Notes: generated by a model from the letters alone, not told the origin. Numbered from the stretch's first letter, positions 15,877 to 25,322 are shown. The stretch: DNA of 44,838 bases from Pseudomonas avellanae BPIC 631 (GCF_000444135.1 NZ_ATDK01000220.1:1-44838); one strand, 5' to 3'. Numbers and translations are program-made.

Positions 15877-18297
15877 GTGAATACTCCCCTCGACCTCCCA
15901 CTGGGAGGCGGCGAAATGGGCAGGCTTACCCGAGAGACAGACTGGTCGACGTCTGCGCTTGGACCGAAGCAAGCATGGCCCACCGCGTTACTGTCTTCGC
16001 TGAACCTGATGCTCAGTTGCCCGGACAGCATGTACCTGCTGTGGGGAGCGGATTTCACCCTGTTCTTCAATGATGCTTACAGCCAGGTCTTGCCCGTACC
16101 CGCACACCAAGCGCAAGGGCAACCGATCGCTGCGATCTGGGGCGATGCGTGGGAAGCCGTGCGTCCGCTGGCAGAACAAGCGCTCGCCGGGCACAGTTGC
16201 CGGTCCGACGATATTCAGCGAGTGCTCGTGCGCGACGGCAAGTCCGAGCAGACCTGGTGGTCGCTGTCCTATTCACCTCTTTATGGTGATAGCGGCCTGA
16301 TTGAAGGCGTCTTCTGCCGGGTCAACGAAACCACGTCTCAGGTCACCGCTCAGGCCCGGCAGTCCCAGAACGAAGCGTTTACCAATCGGGTTCTGTCGAG
16401 CATCAACGATTGCATCAAAGTGCTGGACCTTGATTCGCGCCTGACCTTCATGAGCGAAGGCGGCCAGCGCATCATGGAAGTCAGCGATTTCAACGAGATC
16501 GTCGGCTGCCCCTGGCCTGACTTCTGGCAGGACCAGGGCAACCTGGACGCCATCGCCGCAGTAGAAGCTGCCCGCGCCGGCCAGAACGCCAGCTTCATGG
16601 GCTCGGCGCAAACCATCGCCGGCACCGTCAAATGGTGGCACGTACAGGTCGGCCCGATTTTCGGCAAGGATGGTAAACCTGAGAAAATCCTGTGCGTGTC
16701 TCGGGACATGACCCAGCTCAGAAATGCGGAAGAAGCTCTGCGCACGCTCAACGAGACACTTGAGCAACGCGTGGTCGAGCGCACCCAGGACCGCGACCGC
16801 ATCTGGCGGCTATCGACCGACCTGATGCTGGTGGCGCAATTCGACGGGATCATTTCCGCGGTCAACCCGGCGTGGACCCAGGCACTGGGCTGGCCGGAAA
16901 AACAACTGCTCGACAGCCAGTTTCTGGGGCTGGTGCACCCGGACGATGTGAACAATACCCTGGCGGCCATGAGCGGCCTGGAAAACGGCCAGAATATTCC
17001 GCACTTCAAGAATCGCTATCGCCATAGGGACGGCTCATACCGGACCATTTCCTGGACGGCGGTGCCGGACAAACAGTTTATCCATGCCGTCGGGCGCGAC
17101 ATCCAGGCCGAAGAAGAGGCCAACGAAGCGCTGCGGCTTTCTCGCGACGCCCTGCATCAGGCGCAGAAACTGGAAGCCATAGGCCAACTGACCGGCGGTG
17201 TGGCGCATGACTTCAATAACCTGTTGACGGTTATCCGCTCGTGCAGCGACCTGCTGAAATCTGCAAACCTTGAAGAGCCGCGCCGGGTTAAATACGTCGA
17301 GGCCATTTCCAGCACCGTAGACCGCGCGGCGCGCCTGACCGGCCAGTTGCTGGCCTTTGCCCGCCGTCAGGCATTGCAGCCTGAAGTGTTCGATGTCTGC
17401 AAAAGCGTGGCACGCATCGGCGAAATGATGGACACACTCACCGGCTCGCGCATTCAGGTGCACATCGACTTGCCTGCCGAGCCGGGCTTTATCTTCGCCG
17501 ATGGCAGCCAGTTCGATACCGCGCTGGTGAACATGGTGGTCAACGCCCGTGATGCGATGTCAGGCTCTGGCCGGCTCGTCATCAAGGTTGACTGCGTAAC
17601 CTGTTCGTCGGCCAGCCTGCCCTCCTCGCTCAGCGCGGGCGACTACGTGACGGTGTCGCTGATCGACACCGGCGAAGGTATTGCCAAGGATAAACTCAGC
17701 CAGATCTTCGAGCCGTTCTATACCACCAAGAGTGTGGGCCAGGGCACAGGGCTGGGCCTTTCGCAGGTATTTGGTTTTGCCAAGCAATCGGGCGGTGAAG
17801 TTCTGGTCGAAAGCGAACTGGGCAGCGGCAGCCGTTTCACCCTGTGCCTGCCCAGCGTCGAAGCTCATGAGCGCGCAGCAGAAGACTGCAACCTGACGCT
17901 CGCCGCACGGCCCGGTTTATGCGTACTGATGGTCGAAGACAATCAGGACATCGGCACTTACACACGTCCGATGCTTGAACAGCTGGGTTTTCAAGTGCTC
18001 TGGGTATCGAGTGCCAGTGATGCGTTACAGGAGCTTTCCGGCAACCCGGAAAACTTTCATGTGGTGTTCTCCGACATCGCCATGCCGGGCATGAGCGGGC
18101 TGGAGCTGTACGCCGAAATCGAGGCGTGCTACCCCTGGATGCCGGTGGTCCTGACGACCGGCTACAGCACTGAATTTGCAACACTCGCGCAGGACGAAAC
18201 ACACCGCTTCGACCTGTTGCAGAAACCCTATTCCAGAGACGACCTGGCGGCCTTGCTGCACAAGGCCGTGGGCCGCAGCGTGGACCACAGGTCGTGA
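15877..18297 (+). CDS. Hybrid sensor histidine kinase with PAS domains and receiver
   Basis: An 806-residue soluble protein without membrane helices. It has an N-terminal PAS-like region typical of Pseudomonas kinases (GGGEMGRLTRETDWS), two further PAS segments near 165-280 and 300-415, a dimerisation domain with GGVAHDFNNLL (His444), a kinase core (MVVNARDAM, DTGEGI, GTGLGLSQVFG) and a C-terminal receiver whose phospho-acceptor is Asp733 in VFSDIAMPG. It should detect a cytoplasmic signal and pass phosphate to its own receiver and perhaps on to a partner not present here. The start is GTG 15877 with only a weak upstream GGGG. It is separated from dctD by 186 bp and probably transcribed on its own. 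Signal and output are unknown. Confidence 0.85.
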   Translation: MNTPLDLPLGGGEMGRLTRETDWSTSALGPKQAWPTALLSSLNLMLSCPDSMYLLWGADFTLFFNDAYSQVLPVPAHQAQGQPIAAIWGDAWEAVRPLAEQALAGHSCRSDDIQRVLVRDGKSEQTWWSLSYSPLYGDSGLIEGVFCRVNETTSQVTAQARQSQNEAFTNRVLSSINDCIKVLDLDSRLTFMSEGGQRIMEVSDFNEIVGCPWPDFWQDQGNLDAIAAVEAARAGQNASFMGSAQTIAGTVKWWHVQVGPIFGKDGKPEKILCVSRDMTQLRNAEEALRTLNETLEQRVVERTQDRDRIWRLSTDLMLVAQFDGIISAVNPAWTQALGWPEKQLLDSQFLGLVHPDDVNNTLAAMSGLENGQNIPHFKNRYRHRDGSYRTISWTAVPDKQFIHAVGRDIQAEEEANEALRLSRDALHQAQKLEAIGQLTGGVAHDFNNLLTVIRSCSDLLKSANLEEPRRVKYVEAISSTVDRAARLTGQLLAFARRQALQPEVFDVCKSVARIGEMMDTLTGSRIQVHIDLPAEPGFIFADGSQFDTALVNMVVNARDAMSGSGRLVIKVDCVTCSSASLPSSLSAGDYVTVSLIDTGEGIAKDKLSQIFEPFYTTKSVGQGTGLGLSQVFGFAKQSGGEVLVESELGSGSRFTLCLPSVEAHERAAEDCNLTLAARPGLCVLMVEDNQDIGTYTRPMLEQLGFQVLWVSSASDALQELSGNPENFHVVFSDIAMPGMSGLELYAEIEACYPWMPVVLTTGYSTEFATLAQDETHRFDLLQKPYSRDDLAALLHKAVGRSVDHRS

Positions 18298-18464
18298 ACG
18301 TGTGCCTGAGGGCATCTGGCTGTTCGTTTCGCTGATGCCCACCGCTGACTTTTTTTCGGGTACGAAAGTGCAGTACGGGGTCACAAAATCGAGACAGCGC
18401 ACGCTGCCTTGATTCAAAATCACGCAAAATAGTGCGACAACCTTCAAGCAGGGAGCGTTTCGAG

Positions 18465-20159
18465 ATGATCGTCGGTATTGATCTGGGCACCACCAACAGC
18501 CTGGTGGCTGTCTGGCGCGACGGCAGCAGCGAGCTGGTCACCAATGCATTGGGTGAAACACTGACCCCAAGCGTTGTCGGGCTGGACGACGACGGGCAGA
18601 TACTGGTCGGCAAGGCCGCACGCGAACGCCTGCAGACCCATCCGGAGAAAACCACAGCGCTATTCAAACGCTACATGGGCAGCGCTCAGGAAATTCGCCT
18701 CGGCTCTGGCACCTATCGCCCGGAAGAGTTGTCCTCGCTGGTCCTCAAAAGCCTGAAAGCCGACGTCGAGCGCGCATTTGGCGAGCCTGTAACCGAGGCA
18801 GTCATCAGTGTTCCCGCTTATTTCAGCGACGCTCAACGCAAAGCGACGCGTATCGCCGGGGAGCTGGCGGGCCTGAAAGTCGAAAAGCTCATCAATGAGC
18901 CAACAGCGGCAGCCCTCGCGTACGGGCTGCACCAGAAGGAAGGCGAGACCTCGTTTCTGGTCTTCGACCTGGGCGGCGGCACGTTCGATATCTCGATTCT
19001 TGAACTGTTCGATGGCGTTATGGAAGTGCGGGCCAGCGCGGGCGACAACTTTCTGGGCGGTGAAGACTTCGACAATCTGATGGTCGAACACTTTCAAAAA
19101 CTGCATCGCAACGAACCGGATTTCCCCTCGCCAACGCAAATCGCCCCTGCCCTTAAGCGCGAAGCCGAGCGGGTTCGCAAAGCGCTCGGGCAGGACAGCA
19201 CGACCGACTTCGTCCTGCGCCATGCAGACCGGGAATGGCGCAAGACCATCACGCAAGAGCAGATGAGCGAGCTGTTCGCGCCCCTGCTGAACCGTCTTCG
19301 TGCGCCAGCCGAGCGGGCGCTTCGTGATGCGCGGATACGCGTAGCCGACCTCGACGAGATCCTGCTGGTGGGCGGCACGACGCGCATGCCGCTGATACGC
19401 AAGCTTGCGGCCAGCCTGTTCGGGCGTTTCCCGTCCATTGCGCTCAACCCCGATGAAATCGTCGCTCAGGGCGCAGCGGTACAGGCCGCGCTCAAGCAGC
19501 GCGACGCCGCGCTGGAAGAAATCGTGCTGACCGACGTGTGCCCATACACCCTGGGTATCGAGACCACTCAGCAAATCGCCAACCGCTATGAAAGCGGTCA
19601 TTACCTGCCCATCATCGAGCGCAACAGCGTCGTACCTGTCAGCCGGGTAAAGACTGTCTACAACGTAGCCGATGATCAGGAGCACGTGCTGGTCCGGATA
19701 TTTCAGGGCGAAAGTCGTATGGTCAAGGACAACATCGCGCTGGGCGAGCTGCACCTTCCGATCCCTAAGGCCAAGGCTGGCGAAGTCGCGCTGGATGTGC
19801 GCTTCACGTATGACAACAACGGCTTGCTGGAGGCCGACGTGATGACACTGTTGACGGGGGAACGTCACACGCTGGTCATCGAAAACAATCCTGGTGTCAT
19901 GACGCCAGAAGAAATACAGGAGCGCCTTCAGGTACTGGAAGCACTCAAGGTTCATCCGCGCGAACAGCAAGCCAATACTCACCTGATTGCCCGACTTGAA
20001 CGCCTGTATCAGGAATGCCTGGGCAGTGATCGAGAACTCATCGGCTACTGGACCTCGCAGTTCCAGCATGTTTTGGAAAGTCAGGACGAGCGTCAGATCA
20101 ACGAAGTACGCAAGCAGCTCAAGCAGGAAGTCGATAAGTTCGAGCAGGGCACACGATGA
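18465..20159 (+). CDS. hscC: Hsp70-family chaperone HscC
   Basis: The ATG at 18465, with GGGAG 9 bases upstream, gives 564 residues starting [17 protein letters not shown]. All Hsp70 nucleotide-binding motifs are present: the phosphate-1 loop at the N-terminus, [12 protein letters not shown], the phosphate-2 loop [11 protein letters not shown] and the adenosine motif LVGGTTRMP. The substrate-binding part is short and lacks the long DnaK lid, so total length fits HscC (about 556 in E. coli) and not DnaK (about 638). HscC is a specialised chaperone that works with divergent J proteins; clients are poorly known. The next gene, a J-like membrane protein, overlaps it by 4 bp (ATGA), which supports a dedicated pair. 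Confidence 0.9.
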   Translation: MIVGIDLGTTNSLVAVWRDGSSELVTNALGETLTPSVVGLDDDGQILVGKAARERLQTHPEKTTALFKRYMGSAQEIRLGSGTYRPEELSSLVLKSLKADVERAFGEPVTEAVISVPAYFSDAQRKATRIAGELAGLKVEKLINEPTAAALAYGLHQKEGETSFLVFDLGGGTFDISILELFDGVMEVRASAGDNFLGGEDFDNLMVEHFQKLHRNEPDFPSPTQIAPALKREAERVRKALGQDSTTDFVLRHADREWRKTITQEQMSELFAPLLNRLRAPAERALRDARIRVADLDEILLVGGTTRMPLIRKLAASLFGRFPSIALNPDEIVAQGAAVQAALKQRDAALEEIVLTDVCPYTLGIETTQQIANRYESGHYLPIIERNSVVPVSRVKTVYNVADDQEHVLVRIFQGESRMVKDNIALGELHLPIPKAKAGEVALDVRFTYDNNGLLEADVMTLLTGERHTLVIENNPGVMTPEEIQERLQVLEALKVHPREQQANTHLIARLERLYQECLGSDRELIGYWTSQFQHVLESQDERQINEVRKQLKQEVDKFEQGTR

Positions 20160-21712
20160 TGGACTGCTGGGCCGTTCTCGAGCTGGACCAGGGTGCCGAC
20201 GAGCGCAGTATCAAACGCAGCTATGCTAAGTTGTTGAAGGTCAACCGGCCCGATGAGGACCCGGTTGCCTTCCAGAACCTTCGTGACGCTTACGAACGGG
20301 CACTGCAACTGGCGCGGGCTCGTACTGTGGAAGATGACGAGCCTGTTACACCGAATCAGCCGCTGATAACGCCCTCGCCCGCCCCGCTTCAAACTGCGCC
20401 GATCATGACGGCTATCGAGCAACCTTGCGGTATCGATTGGCTTGAACAGGTCAGGCAGACCGACGCGCAGAACCTGCCAACGCGCCATCAGATTGCATTG
20501 GATCAAGGGCACAGCGAACGCTTTCAACAGCTGTTATTGGCGCAATGCCTGAACGACTCGGCGCAGCGTGTCGAGTTGATCAAGGCCGCCTTCGAGCACT
20601 TGCGCTGGCTGACGGTCTGGCAAAGCATTCAAATCAGCAGTTATCAACAGCATGCATTGGCAGAGGCGATTTTTCACGATGCGTTCACCGGGTTTGGTCT
20701 GCTGATCGAATGTGGTGAGCACACACGCTTTCTGGAGGAGCTGCAGGCACTCGAACAGCAACCCTGGCTGACCGAACTGGAGCGCCGCGAGTATTTGCAA
20801 TGCCGGTGCATGGTGTTGCTGATTGCCAGCAAAAACCTGACGTCGGACTTGTTCGAACAGATCAGTGCGATGTTTGGCTGGAGCATGGGGCATAACGTTC
20901 ACCCCGGCCCTGAGGACCTGTGGCAGGCGTTGCGGGACCGCTGGGAGGAAGTCGAATACGACGAGTACCTGCGACGAATTCTTGATTCAGCACCACAAAC
21001 GGCGGAAGCGAAGGCTGCGCACTTGCTGTTCAAGCCACCTCGTCTGGCCGCACGCCTGCGCATGGCAAGAAAGTACGACGAGTCGGTGTGGAATGCCTGC
21101 GAGCATATTTGTGAACAACTGACCGTCCGCTACCCGGACATCCTGCAGCGCTACCCCGAGGCAGACCTGAACGCCTGGAAGCTGATGCGTATGCAGAGCG
21201 ATTTCAGGCCCATGATCTGGGTGTACATCGGAGCGTTCCTGCTGGAACTGCTCGCGCCTCAGCTACCACCAGCGGGTACGGAATACGATGTGGGAACAAG
21301 GGTGATGATGGTGTTCCTGTCGCCCTTCTGGACCATGGTCGGCTTCTTCATCTTTATCTGCATCTGGCGTCCGCTGATGGTGCTGGCAGAGCATGCTGAT
21401 GCCTGGTTGAGCACAAAATTGCTGCCCAGAGCCTTAAGCTGGCCCGGCACCCAGGTATTGATTCTGCGCCACGGTATTCCGTTTTTGTTCCTCGGGCTGT
21501 TCTATGCCCTCAGTGGGCCAAGGACGCTTCTGGTTTACCTGCTGCTTGCCGTGCTGTGGGTTGTCTTGTCGCCCTATCGCTACCTTCATCAGACTGCGTC
21601 CGCCCGACAGAAAATTCGCCAGTTTTACCTGAGGCATACCGTGTTGGTGGTCTTCACCACAGTGAGCATCATCATGGGCACTATCCTGTTCGCGTCACAG
21701 CTGAGCAGTTGA
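20156..21712 (+). CDS. Membrane J-domain-like partner of HscC
   Basis: A 518-residue protein. Residues 1-55 look like a J domain (WAVLELDQGADERSIKRSYAKLL, then DAYERAL), but the loop that should read HPD reads RPD at 31-33. This replacement occurs in DjlB/DjlC-like proteins as I remember them. A long helical middle part follows, then four or five membrane helices in the last 170 residues (for example VGFFIFICIWRPLMVLA, LLVYLLLAVLWVVLS and VVFTTVSIIMGTILFA). It may dock HscC at the inner membrane and trigger its ATPase. Overlap with hscC by ATGA means coupled translation. Because the His of HPD is normally essential for Hsp70 stimulation, its mode of action may differ. An intrinsic terminator follows. 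Confidence 0.75.
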   Translation: MMDCWAVLELDQGADERSIKRSYAKLLKVNRPDEDPVAFQNLRDAYERALQLARARTVEDDEPVTPNQPLITPSPAPLQTAPIMTAIEQPCGIDWLEQVRQTDAQNLPTRHQIALDQGHSERFQQLLLAQCLNDSAQRVELIKAAFEHLRWLTVWQSIQISSYQQHALAEAIFHDAFTGFGLLIECGEHTRFLEELQALEQQPWLTELERREYLQCRCMVLLIASKNLTSDLFEQISAMFGWSMGHNVHPGPEDLWQALRDRWEEVEYDEYLRRILDSAPQTAEAKAAHLLFKPPRLAARLRMARKYDESVWNACEHICEQLTVRYPDILQRYPEADLNAWKLMRMQSDFRPMIWVYIGAFLLELLAPQLPPAGTEYDVGTRVMMVFLSPFWTMVGFFIFICIWRPLMVLAEHADAWLSTKLLPRALSWPGTQVLILRHGIPFLFLGLFYALSGPRTLLVYLLLAVLWVVLSPYRYLHQTASARQKIRQFYLRHTVLVVFTTVSIIMGTILFASQLSS

Positions 21713-21769
21713 ACAAGCTTCAGCTAACCATCGGCTGACACGGCAACAACGCCCCTCTTCGGCAACTTT

Positions 21770-21804
21770 CCGCTTACTCGCTACCGGGGAGTAAGCGGAT
21801 TTTT
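21770..21804 (+). terminator. Intrinsic terminator after the hscC unit
   Basis: CCGCTTACTC (21770-21779) and GAGTAAGCGG (21789-21798) pair perfectly around 9 nt and are followed by ATTTTT. Confidence 0.82.
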
Positions 21805-21924
21805 GCTCATCCGTTCGACAAAACCGCTCTGGAACAGGCCCTCACGGTGTGGCACAGCTCCTGCTATGGAACTGGTCAGGGCATTACATGCCTCCTCTAA
21901 AAATAATGAAAGACAAGGAACACC

Positions 21925-23250
21925 ATGGAAACCTCCAACCCCGCCTCCAACGGGCCGGCAGCCAGCATCGCCGGTCAGAAAACCACCTCCAGCCGTCTCA
22001 AGTCCATTTTCAGTGGCTCGGTCGGCAATATGGTCGAGTGGTACGACTGGTACGTCTACGCAGCTTTCTCGCTGTACTTCGCCAAAGCGTTCTTCCCCAA
22101 GGGCGACACCACCGCCCAATTGCTCAACACCGCCGCGATCTTCGCCGTCGGCTTTCTGATGCGACCTATCGGTGGCTGGCTGATGGGGCTGTACGCTGAC
22201 TACAAAGGACGCAAGGCCGCGCTGATGGCGTCGGTGCTGCTGATGTGTTTCGGCTCGCTGATCATCGCCCTGACCCCTGGCTACGAAAGCATTGGCGTCG
22301 GTGCTCCGATCCTGCTGGTGTTCGCCCGATTGCTGCAAGGCCTGTCGGTCGGCGGCGAGTACGGTACTTCGGCCACCTACCTCAGCGAGATGGCGACCAA
22401 AGAGCGTCGCGGCTTCTTCTCCAGCTTTCAGTACGTCACGCTGATTTCCGGTCAGCTCATCGCGCTGGCCGTATTGATTGTGTTGCAACAGACCCTGACC
22501 ACCGAGCAGTTGTATGCCTGGGGCTGGCGTATCCCTTTCGTCATCGGTGCCCTGTGTGCGGTAGTGGCGCTGTTTCTGCGTCGCGGCATGGAAGAAACCG
22601 AGTCGTTCACCCGCAAGAAAAAGGAAAAACGCAAGGAAAGCCTGATGCGCACGTTGATGCGCCATCCCAAGGAACTGATGACCGTGGTCGGCCTGACCAT
22701 GGGCGGTACGCTGGCTTTCTATACCTACACCACGTACATGCAGAAGTACCTGGTCAACACCGTCGGCATGAGCATCACCGACTCGACCTCGATATCGGCC
22801 GCGACGCTGTTTCTGTTCATGTTGTTGCAGCCCGTGGTCGGGGCGCTGTCCGACAAGATAGGACGACGTCCGATCCTGATTGCATTTGGCGTACTGGGCA
22901 CGCTGTGCACGGTGCCGATCCTGACCACCTTGTACACCATTCAAACCTGGTGGGGCGCGTTCTTCCTGATCATGGCGGCGCTGATCATCGTCAGTGGCTA
23001 CACCTCGATCAACGCAGTGGTCAAAGCCGAACTGTTTCCGACCGAGATCCGCGCACTGGGCGTCGGCCTGCCGTATGCCCTGACCGTGTCGATCTTCGGC
23101 GGCACAGCGGAATACATCGCACTGTGGTTCAAGAGCGTCGGCTTGGAGACGGGCTATTACTGGTACGTCACCGCCTGCATCGCCTGTTCGTTGCTGGTCT
23201 ATGTCTTCATGAAAGACACCCGCAAGCACTCGCGTATCGAAACTGACTGA
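21925..23250 (+). CDS. MFS metabolite:H+ symporter (dicarboxylate/alpha-ketoglutarate permease-like)
   Basis: A 441-residue protein with 12 predicted membrane helices. The MHS-family signatures are clear: GNMVEWYDWYVYA in helix 1, [12 protein letters not shown] before the loop 2-3 motif [30 protein letters not shown] in helix 4-5 and the repeat of loop 2-3 as DKIGRRP. It resembles KgtP and PcaT and is a paralogue of the permease at 35314-36615, though it sits away from any catabolic gene. The likely role is proton-coupled uptake of a dicarboxylate or related acid across the inner membrane; the substrate cannot be read from sequence. AAGGA lies 6 bases before the ATG. It appears to be a single-gene unit. 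Confidence 0.83.
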   Translation: METSNPASNGPAASIAGQKTTSSRLKSIFSGSVGNMVEWYDWYVYAAFSLYFAKAFFPKGDTTAQLLNTAAIFAVGFLMRPIGGWLMGLYADYKGRKAALMASVLLMCFGSLIIALTPGYESIGVGAPILLVFARLLQGLSVGGEYGTSATYLSEMATKERRGFFSSFQYVTLISGQLIALAVLIVLQQTLTTEQLYAWGWRIPFVIGALCAVVALFLRRGMEETESFTRKKKEKRKESLMRTLMRHPKELMTVVGLTMGGTLAFYTYTTYMQKYLVNTVGMSITDSTSISAATLFLFMLLQPVVGALSDKIGRRPILIAFGVLGTLCTVPILTTLYTIQTWWGAFFLIMAALIIVSGYTSINAVVKAELFPTEIRALGVGLPYALTVSIFGGTAEYIALWFKSVGLETGYYWYVTACIACSLLVYVFMKDTRKHSRIETD

Positions 23251-23753
23251 CTCAGCAAACAAGCCATAGCCGCTACAAGCCTGACTGGGCATTAGCGTGC
23301 AGTGCGGAGCCTCGATCCAGGGCATTCCGACGCTGTGCGCTCACGCTTATACACGTCCTGGGATGGCGATCCCCACTTGACTGTGATATGCGTCGCAACC
23401 GCGCGCTGCCATCTGCCCCATCGATACAACAACCGCAAACCAACGTCGAGATCGCTCCAGCACTTGCAACCAAGTGTTTCAATACAGTGCATACTTTCAA
23501 CGTTTATCCGCGATAACACCTTGAATAAATTACACTTCCAGTTTGTCAAGTGAGTTTATTACAAGATTTTTCAGAATTTGCACACTTACAATGCAATTCT
23601 CCCTGCAAGGCCCGAAATCAGCGCACTCCAGCCAACTATCATTTTCAGCGATGATCGCTAGCAACCCTATTAACTTCTTAATAATCCGCTGGCGCGTAGC
23701 ATTGCCTCCATACCGGGATGACAACTCACCCGACACTCATTGGAGACTTCATC
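23251..23753. other. 503-bp intergenic region, possible decayed repeat
   Basis: No convincing gene is found. The first ~200 bp (about 23290-23420) are GC-rich and, read on the minus strand, give fragments such as SSGDRHPRT and QRRNAL that I associate with spurious translations of Pseudomonas intergenic repeats. The last ~200 bp are AT-rich and probably carry the promoter of the small secreted-protein gene at 23754. Repeat status is a recollection that needs a genome search. Confidence 0.3.
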
Positions 23754-23999
23754 ATGAAAACCACTAAATTAATCTTCGGCCTGGCTTTCTCTGTTCTGGC
23801 TTCCAGCGCATTTGCGCTTCCAGCAGTCGATACCTTCAACAACAGCGATATGTCCAAAGCCCCCCTCGTTGCTGAAGGCGGCACCAAGCACACTAACGTT
23901 GGTTCGATTCGCGTATCGGCTGACGGTGCTGACCACGTCGGTGCCAATCGCCTGGCCGCAGACGGTGCAGATCGCGTAGGCGCCAATCGTCTGGGTTGA
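23754..23999 (+). CDS. Small secreted protein with tandem 13-residue repeats
   Basis: An 81-residue product. The ATG at 23754 is chosen because GGAG lies 8 bases upstream and a clean Sec signal peptide follows (KLIFGLAFSVLASSAFA, cleavage after residue 21). The mature part of about 60 residues ends in two near-identical repeats, ADGADHVGANRLA (56-68) and ADGADRVGANRLG (69-81), encoded by two 39-bp units at 23919-23957 and 23958-23996. A weaker third copy may lie at 40-55 (AEGGTKHTNVGSIRVS). There are no cysteines. I do not recognise the family's function. It has its own terminator and a long AT-rich upstream region, so it looks independently controlled. A periplasmic or extracellular peptide is all that can be inferred. 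Confidence 0.78.
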   Translation: MKTTKLIFGLAFSVLASSAFALPAVDTFNNSDMSKAPLVAEGGTKHTNVGSIRVSADGADHVGANRLAADGADRVGANRLG

Positions 24000-24017
24000 T
24001 CGCCCCTGCAACACCCC

Positions 24018-24047
24018 AAGCCCGGTTTATGCCGGGCTTCTTCATTT
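24018..24047 (+). terminator. Intrinsic terminator after the small secreted-protein gene
   Basis: AAGCCCGG (24018-24025) pairs with CCGGGCTT (24032-24039) around TTTATG, followed by CTTCATTT. Confidence 0.8.
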
Positions 24048-24138
24048 ATGGCTCAGGCTGAAACACACACTGCTCTGGCATCCACCGCCAATGCACAGCA
24101 CTATGTTCGTTAACCCATGAGCCCATCAGGAATCGAGC

Positions 24139-24762
24139 ATGTCTGACGCTATTCACTCCTACGAGCCCTCCAAAGGTCACGGCTTGCCACATGACCCGTT
24201 CAACGCGATCGTAGGTCCACGCCCGATTGGCTGGATTTCCTCTCAGGATGCCAACGGCAAGCTGAACCTGGCACCCTACAGTTTTTTCAATGCGTTCAAT
24301 TACGTGCCACCGATCATCGGTTTCTGCAGTGTCGGTCGCAAGGACAGCCTCAACAACATCGAACAGACGGGCGAGTTCGTCTGGAACCTGGCGACTCGCT
24401 CGCTGGCCGAGGCAATGAATCAGAGCTGCGCGCCGGTCTCACCCGACGTCAGCGAATTCGAGCTGGCGAATCTGACACCCCTGAAATCACAGATCGTGTC
24501 GGTGCCGCGCGTACTTGAGACGCCGGTGTCGTTCGAGTGCAAGGTCACGCAGATCATTCAGTTGCAGCGTGCTGACAAGGAACTCGTGCCCAGTTGGTTG
24601 ATTCTGGGCGAAGTGGTGGCGGTGCATATCGAGAAGTCACTGCTCAAGGACGGCGTCTATGATACGGCGGCCGCAGAGCCGATCCTGCGTGGCGGCGGCC
24701 CTGCGGACTACTTCCAGCTCGGGCCGGAAGCGCTGTTCAAGATGTTCCGGCCAGGCGCCTGA
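24139..24762 (+). CDS. Flavin reductase-like FMN-binding split-barrel protein
   Basis: A 207-residue protein of the flavin reductase-like domain family. Features are the early AIVGPRPIGWISSQDANGKLNLAPYSFFNAF block, which contacts FMN in this fold, PPIIGFCSVGRKDSLNNI, and GEFVWNLATRSLAEAMN. Such proteins bind FMN and either reduce flavin with NAD(P)H or act as small flavoproteins; some DIM6/NTAB members belong to aromatic-ring degradation. The substrate is unknown and no partner oxygenase lies next to it. The stop TGA (24760-24762) abuts the stop of the convergent 79-residue gene, with no space for a terminator between them. Confidence 0.82.
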   Translation: MSDAIHSYEPSKGHGLPHDPFNAIVGPRPIGWISSQDANGKLNLAPYSFFNAFNYVPPIIGFCSVGRKDSLNNIEQTGEFVWNLATRSLAEAMNQSCAPVSPDVSEFELANLTPLKSQIVSVPRVLETPVSFECKVTQIIQLQRADKELVPSWLILGEVVAVHIEKSLLKDGVYDTAAAEPILRGGGPADYFQLGPEALFKMFRPGA

Positions 24763-25002
24763 TCAGGAATCGGCCCAGACCGGTTCGCCCTCGGCATCAA
24801 TGCCGGTCAGCCGTTGCAGCTCCTGCACAGCGGCCAGGTCGGCATCATCGGCAGTCTTGAACTTCTGATCGGGCAGCAGCGCGTGAAAACGCGGCGCGCC
24901 ACCTGCGCCCAGCGCCTTGATGGCAATCGCCGCGTTGTAACCCTGCTCGGAGGGCATTACCGCCGAGACCACTTCAAACCCGTTGTATTCCTTGCGTGCC
25001 AT
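24763..25002 (-). CDS. Small conserved-looking protein of unknown function
   Basis: A 79-residue product from ATG 25002 (MARKEYNGFEVV...), with AGGG about 9 bases upstream. An in-frame ATG at 25023 would add seven residues. The protein is soluble and mixed alpha/beta, with AAIAIKALGAGGAPRFHALLPDQ in the middle and an acidic end (DAEGEPVWADS). I recognise no domain. Its codon pattern is like its neighbours', and its stop abuts that of the convergent flavin reductase-like gene, which argues for a real gene and not a chance frame. Confidence 0.62.
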   Translation of the reverse strand: MARKEYNGFEVVSAVMPSEQGYNAAIAIKALGAGGAPRFHALLPDQKFKTADDADLAAVQELQRLTGIDAEGEPVWADS

Positions 25003-25151
25003 TTGTCCAACCCTGCCATTCAATCAAAGCGCGAATTCTAGCGCGTCCGTCGCGCTATATGCGCCGATGATAACCGACGCAAAGCCCGACCTTGTTCTAC
25101 ACTCAAGTCAGTTCTTTCAAACTGCTCTGTAGCCAAGGTAAGGAGTGCGTC

Positions 25152-25322
25152 ATGAAAGTAAAAACAAGAAAATGCATGCTTGTAATCGGTACTCTCGCCG
25201 TCATGGCGGTGTACGCCACCGGGGCCTACCGCAATGAAATGGCACGGCAGGCGCCGCAGGTCGCCAGTTGCACGTTCGGCCATTGCGTGCCGACCGATGC
25301 AACGTTCAGCATCTTGCGATGA
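25152..25322 (+). CDS. Small membrane-anchored or secreted peptide, 56 residues
   Basis: The ATG at 25152 has AAGGAG 7 bases upstream, a strong ribosome-binding site that supports a real gene. The product begins with a basic stretch (MKVKTRK), then a hydrophobic core (CMLVIGTLAVMAVYATGAY), then about 30 residues with SCTFGHCVP near the end. The core could be an uncleaved anchor or a signal peptide cleaved near ATG-AY. The two cysteines spaced by four residues could form a disulfide in the periplasm. I know no function. It lies alone between the 79-residue gene (divergent) and the DHA2 transporter. Confidence 0.6.
   Translation: MKVKTRKCMLVIGTLAVMAVYATGAYRNEMARQAPQVASCTFGHCVPTDATFSILR

Noticed and set aside
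18298..18464. Terminator after the hybrid kinase (GGGCATC/GATGCCC before seven T)
   Set aside because: The stem is only 7 bp with a long loop and the T run is 9 nt away, so support is too weak to list as a feature.
18660..20069. 469-codon minus-strand frame opposite hscC
   Set aside because: Antisense to all Hsp70 motifs; composition typical of a shadow frame.
18465..20159. Calling this gene dnaK
   Set aside because: At 564 residues it lacks the long C-terminal lid, has no dnaJ or grpE nearby and is coupled to a divergent J protein, which fits HscC.
21781..23325. 514-codon minus-strand frame opposite the MHS transporter
   Set aside because: Low-complexity, His/Gln/Arg-rich translation that mirrors a clear 12-helix transporter; a shadow of the high-GC coding strand.
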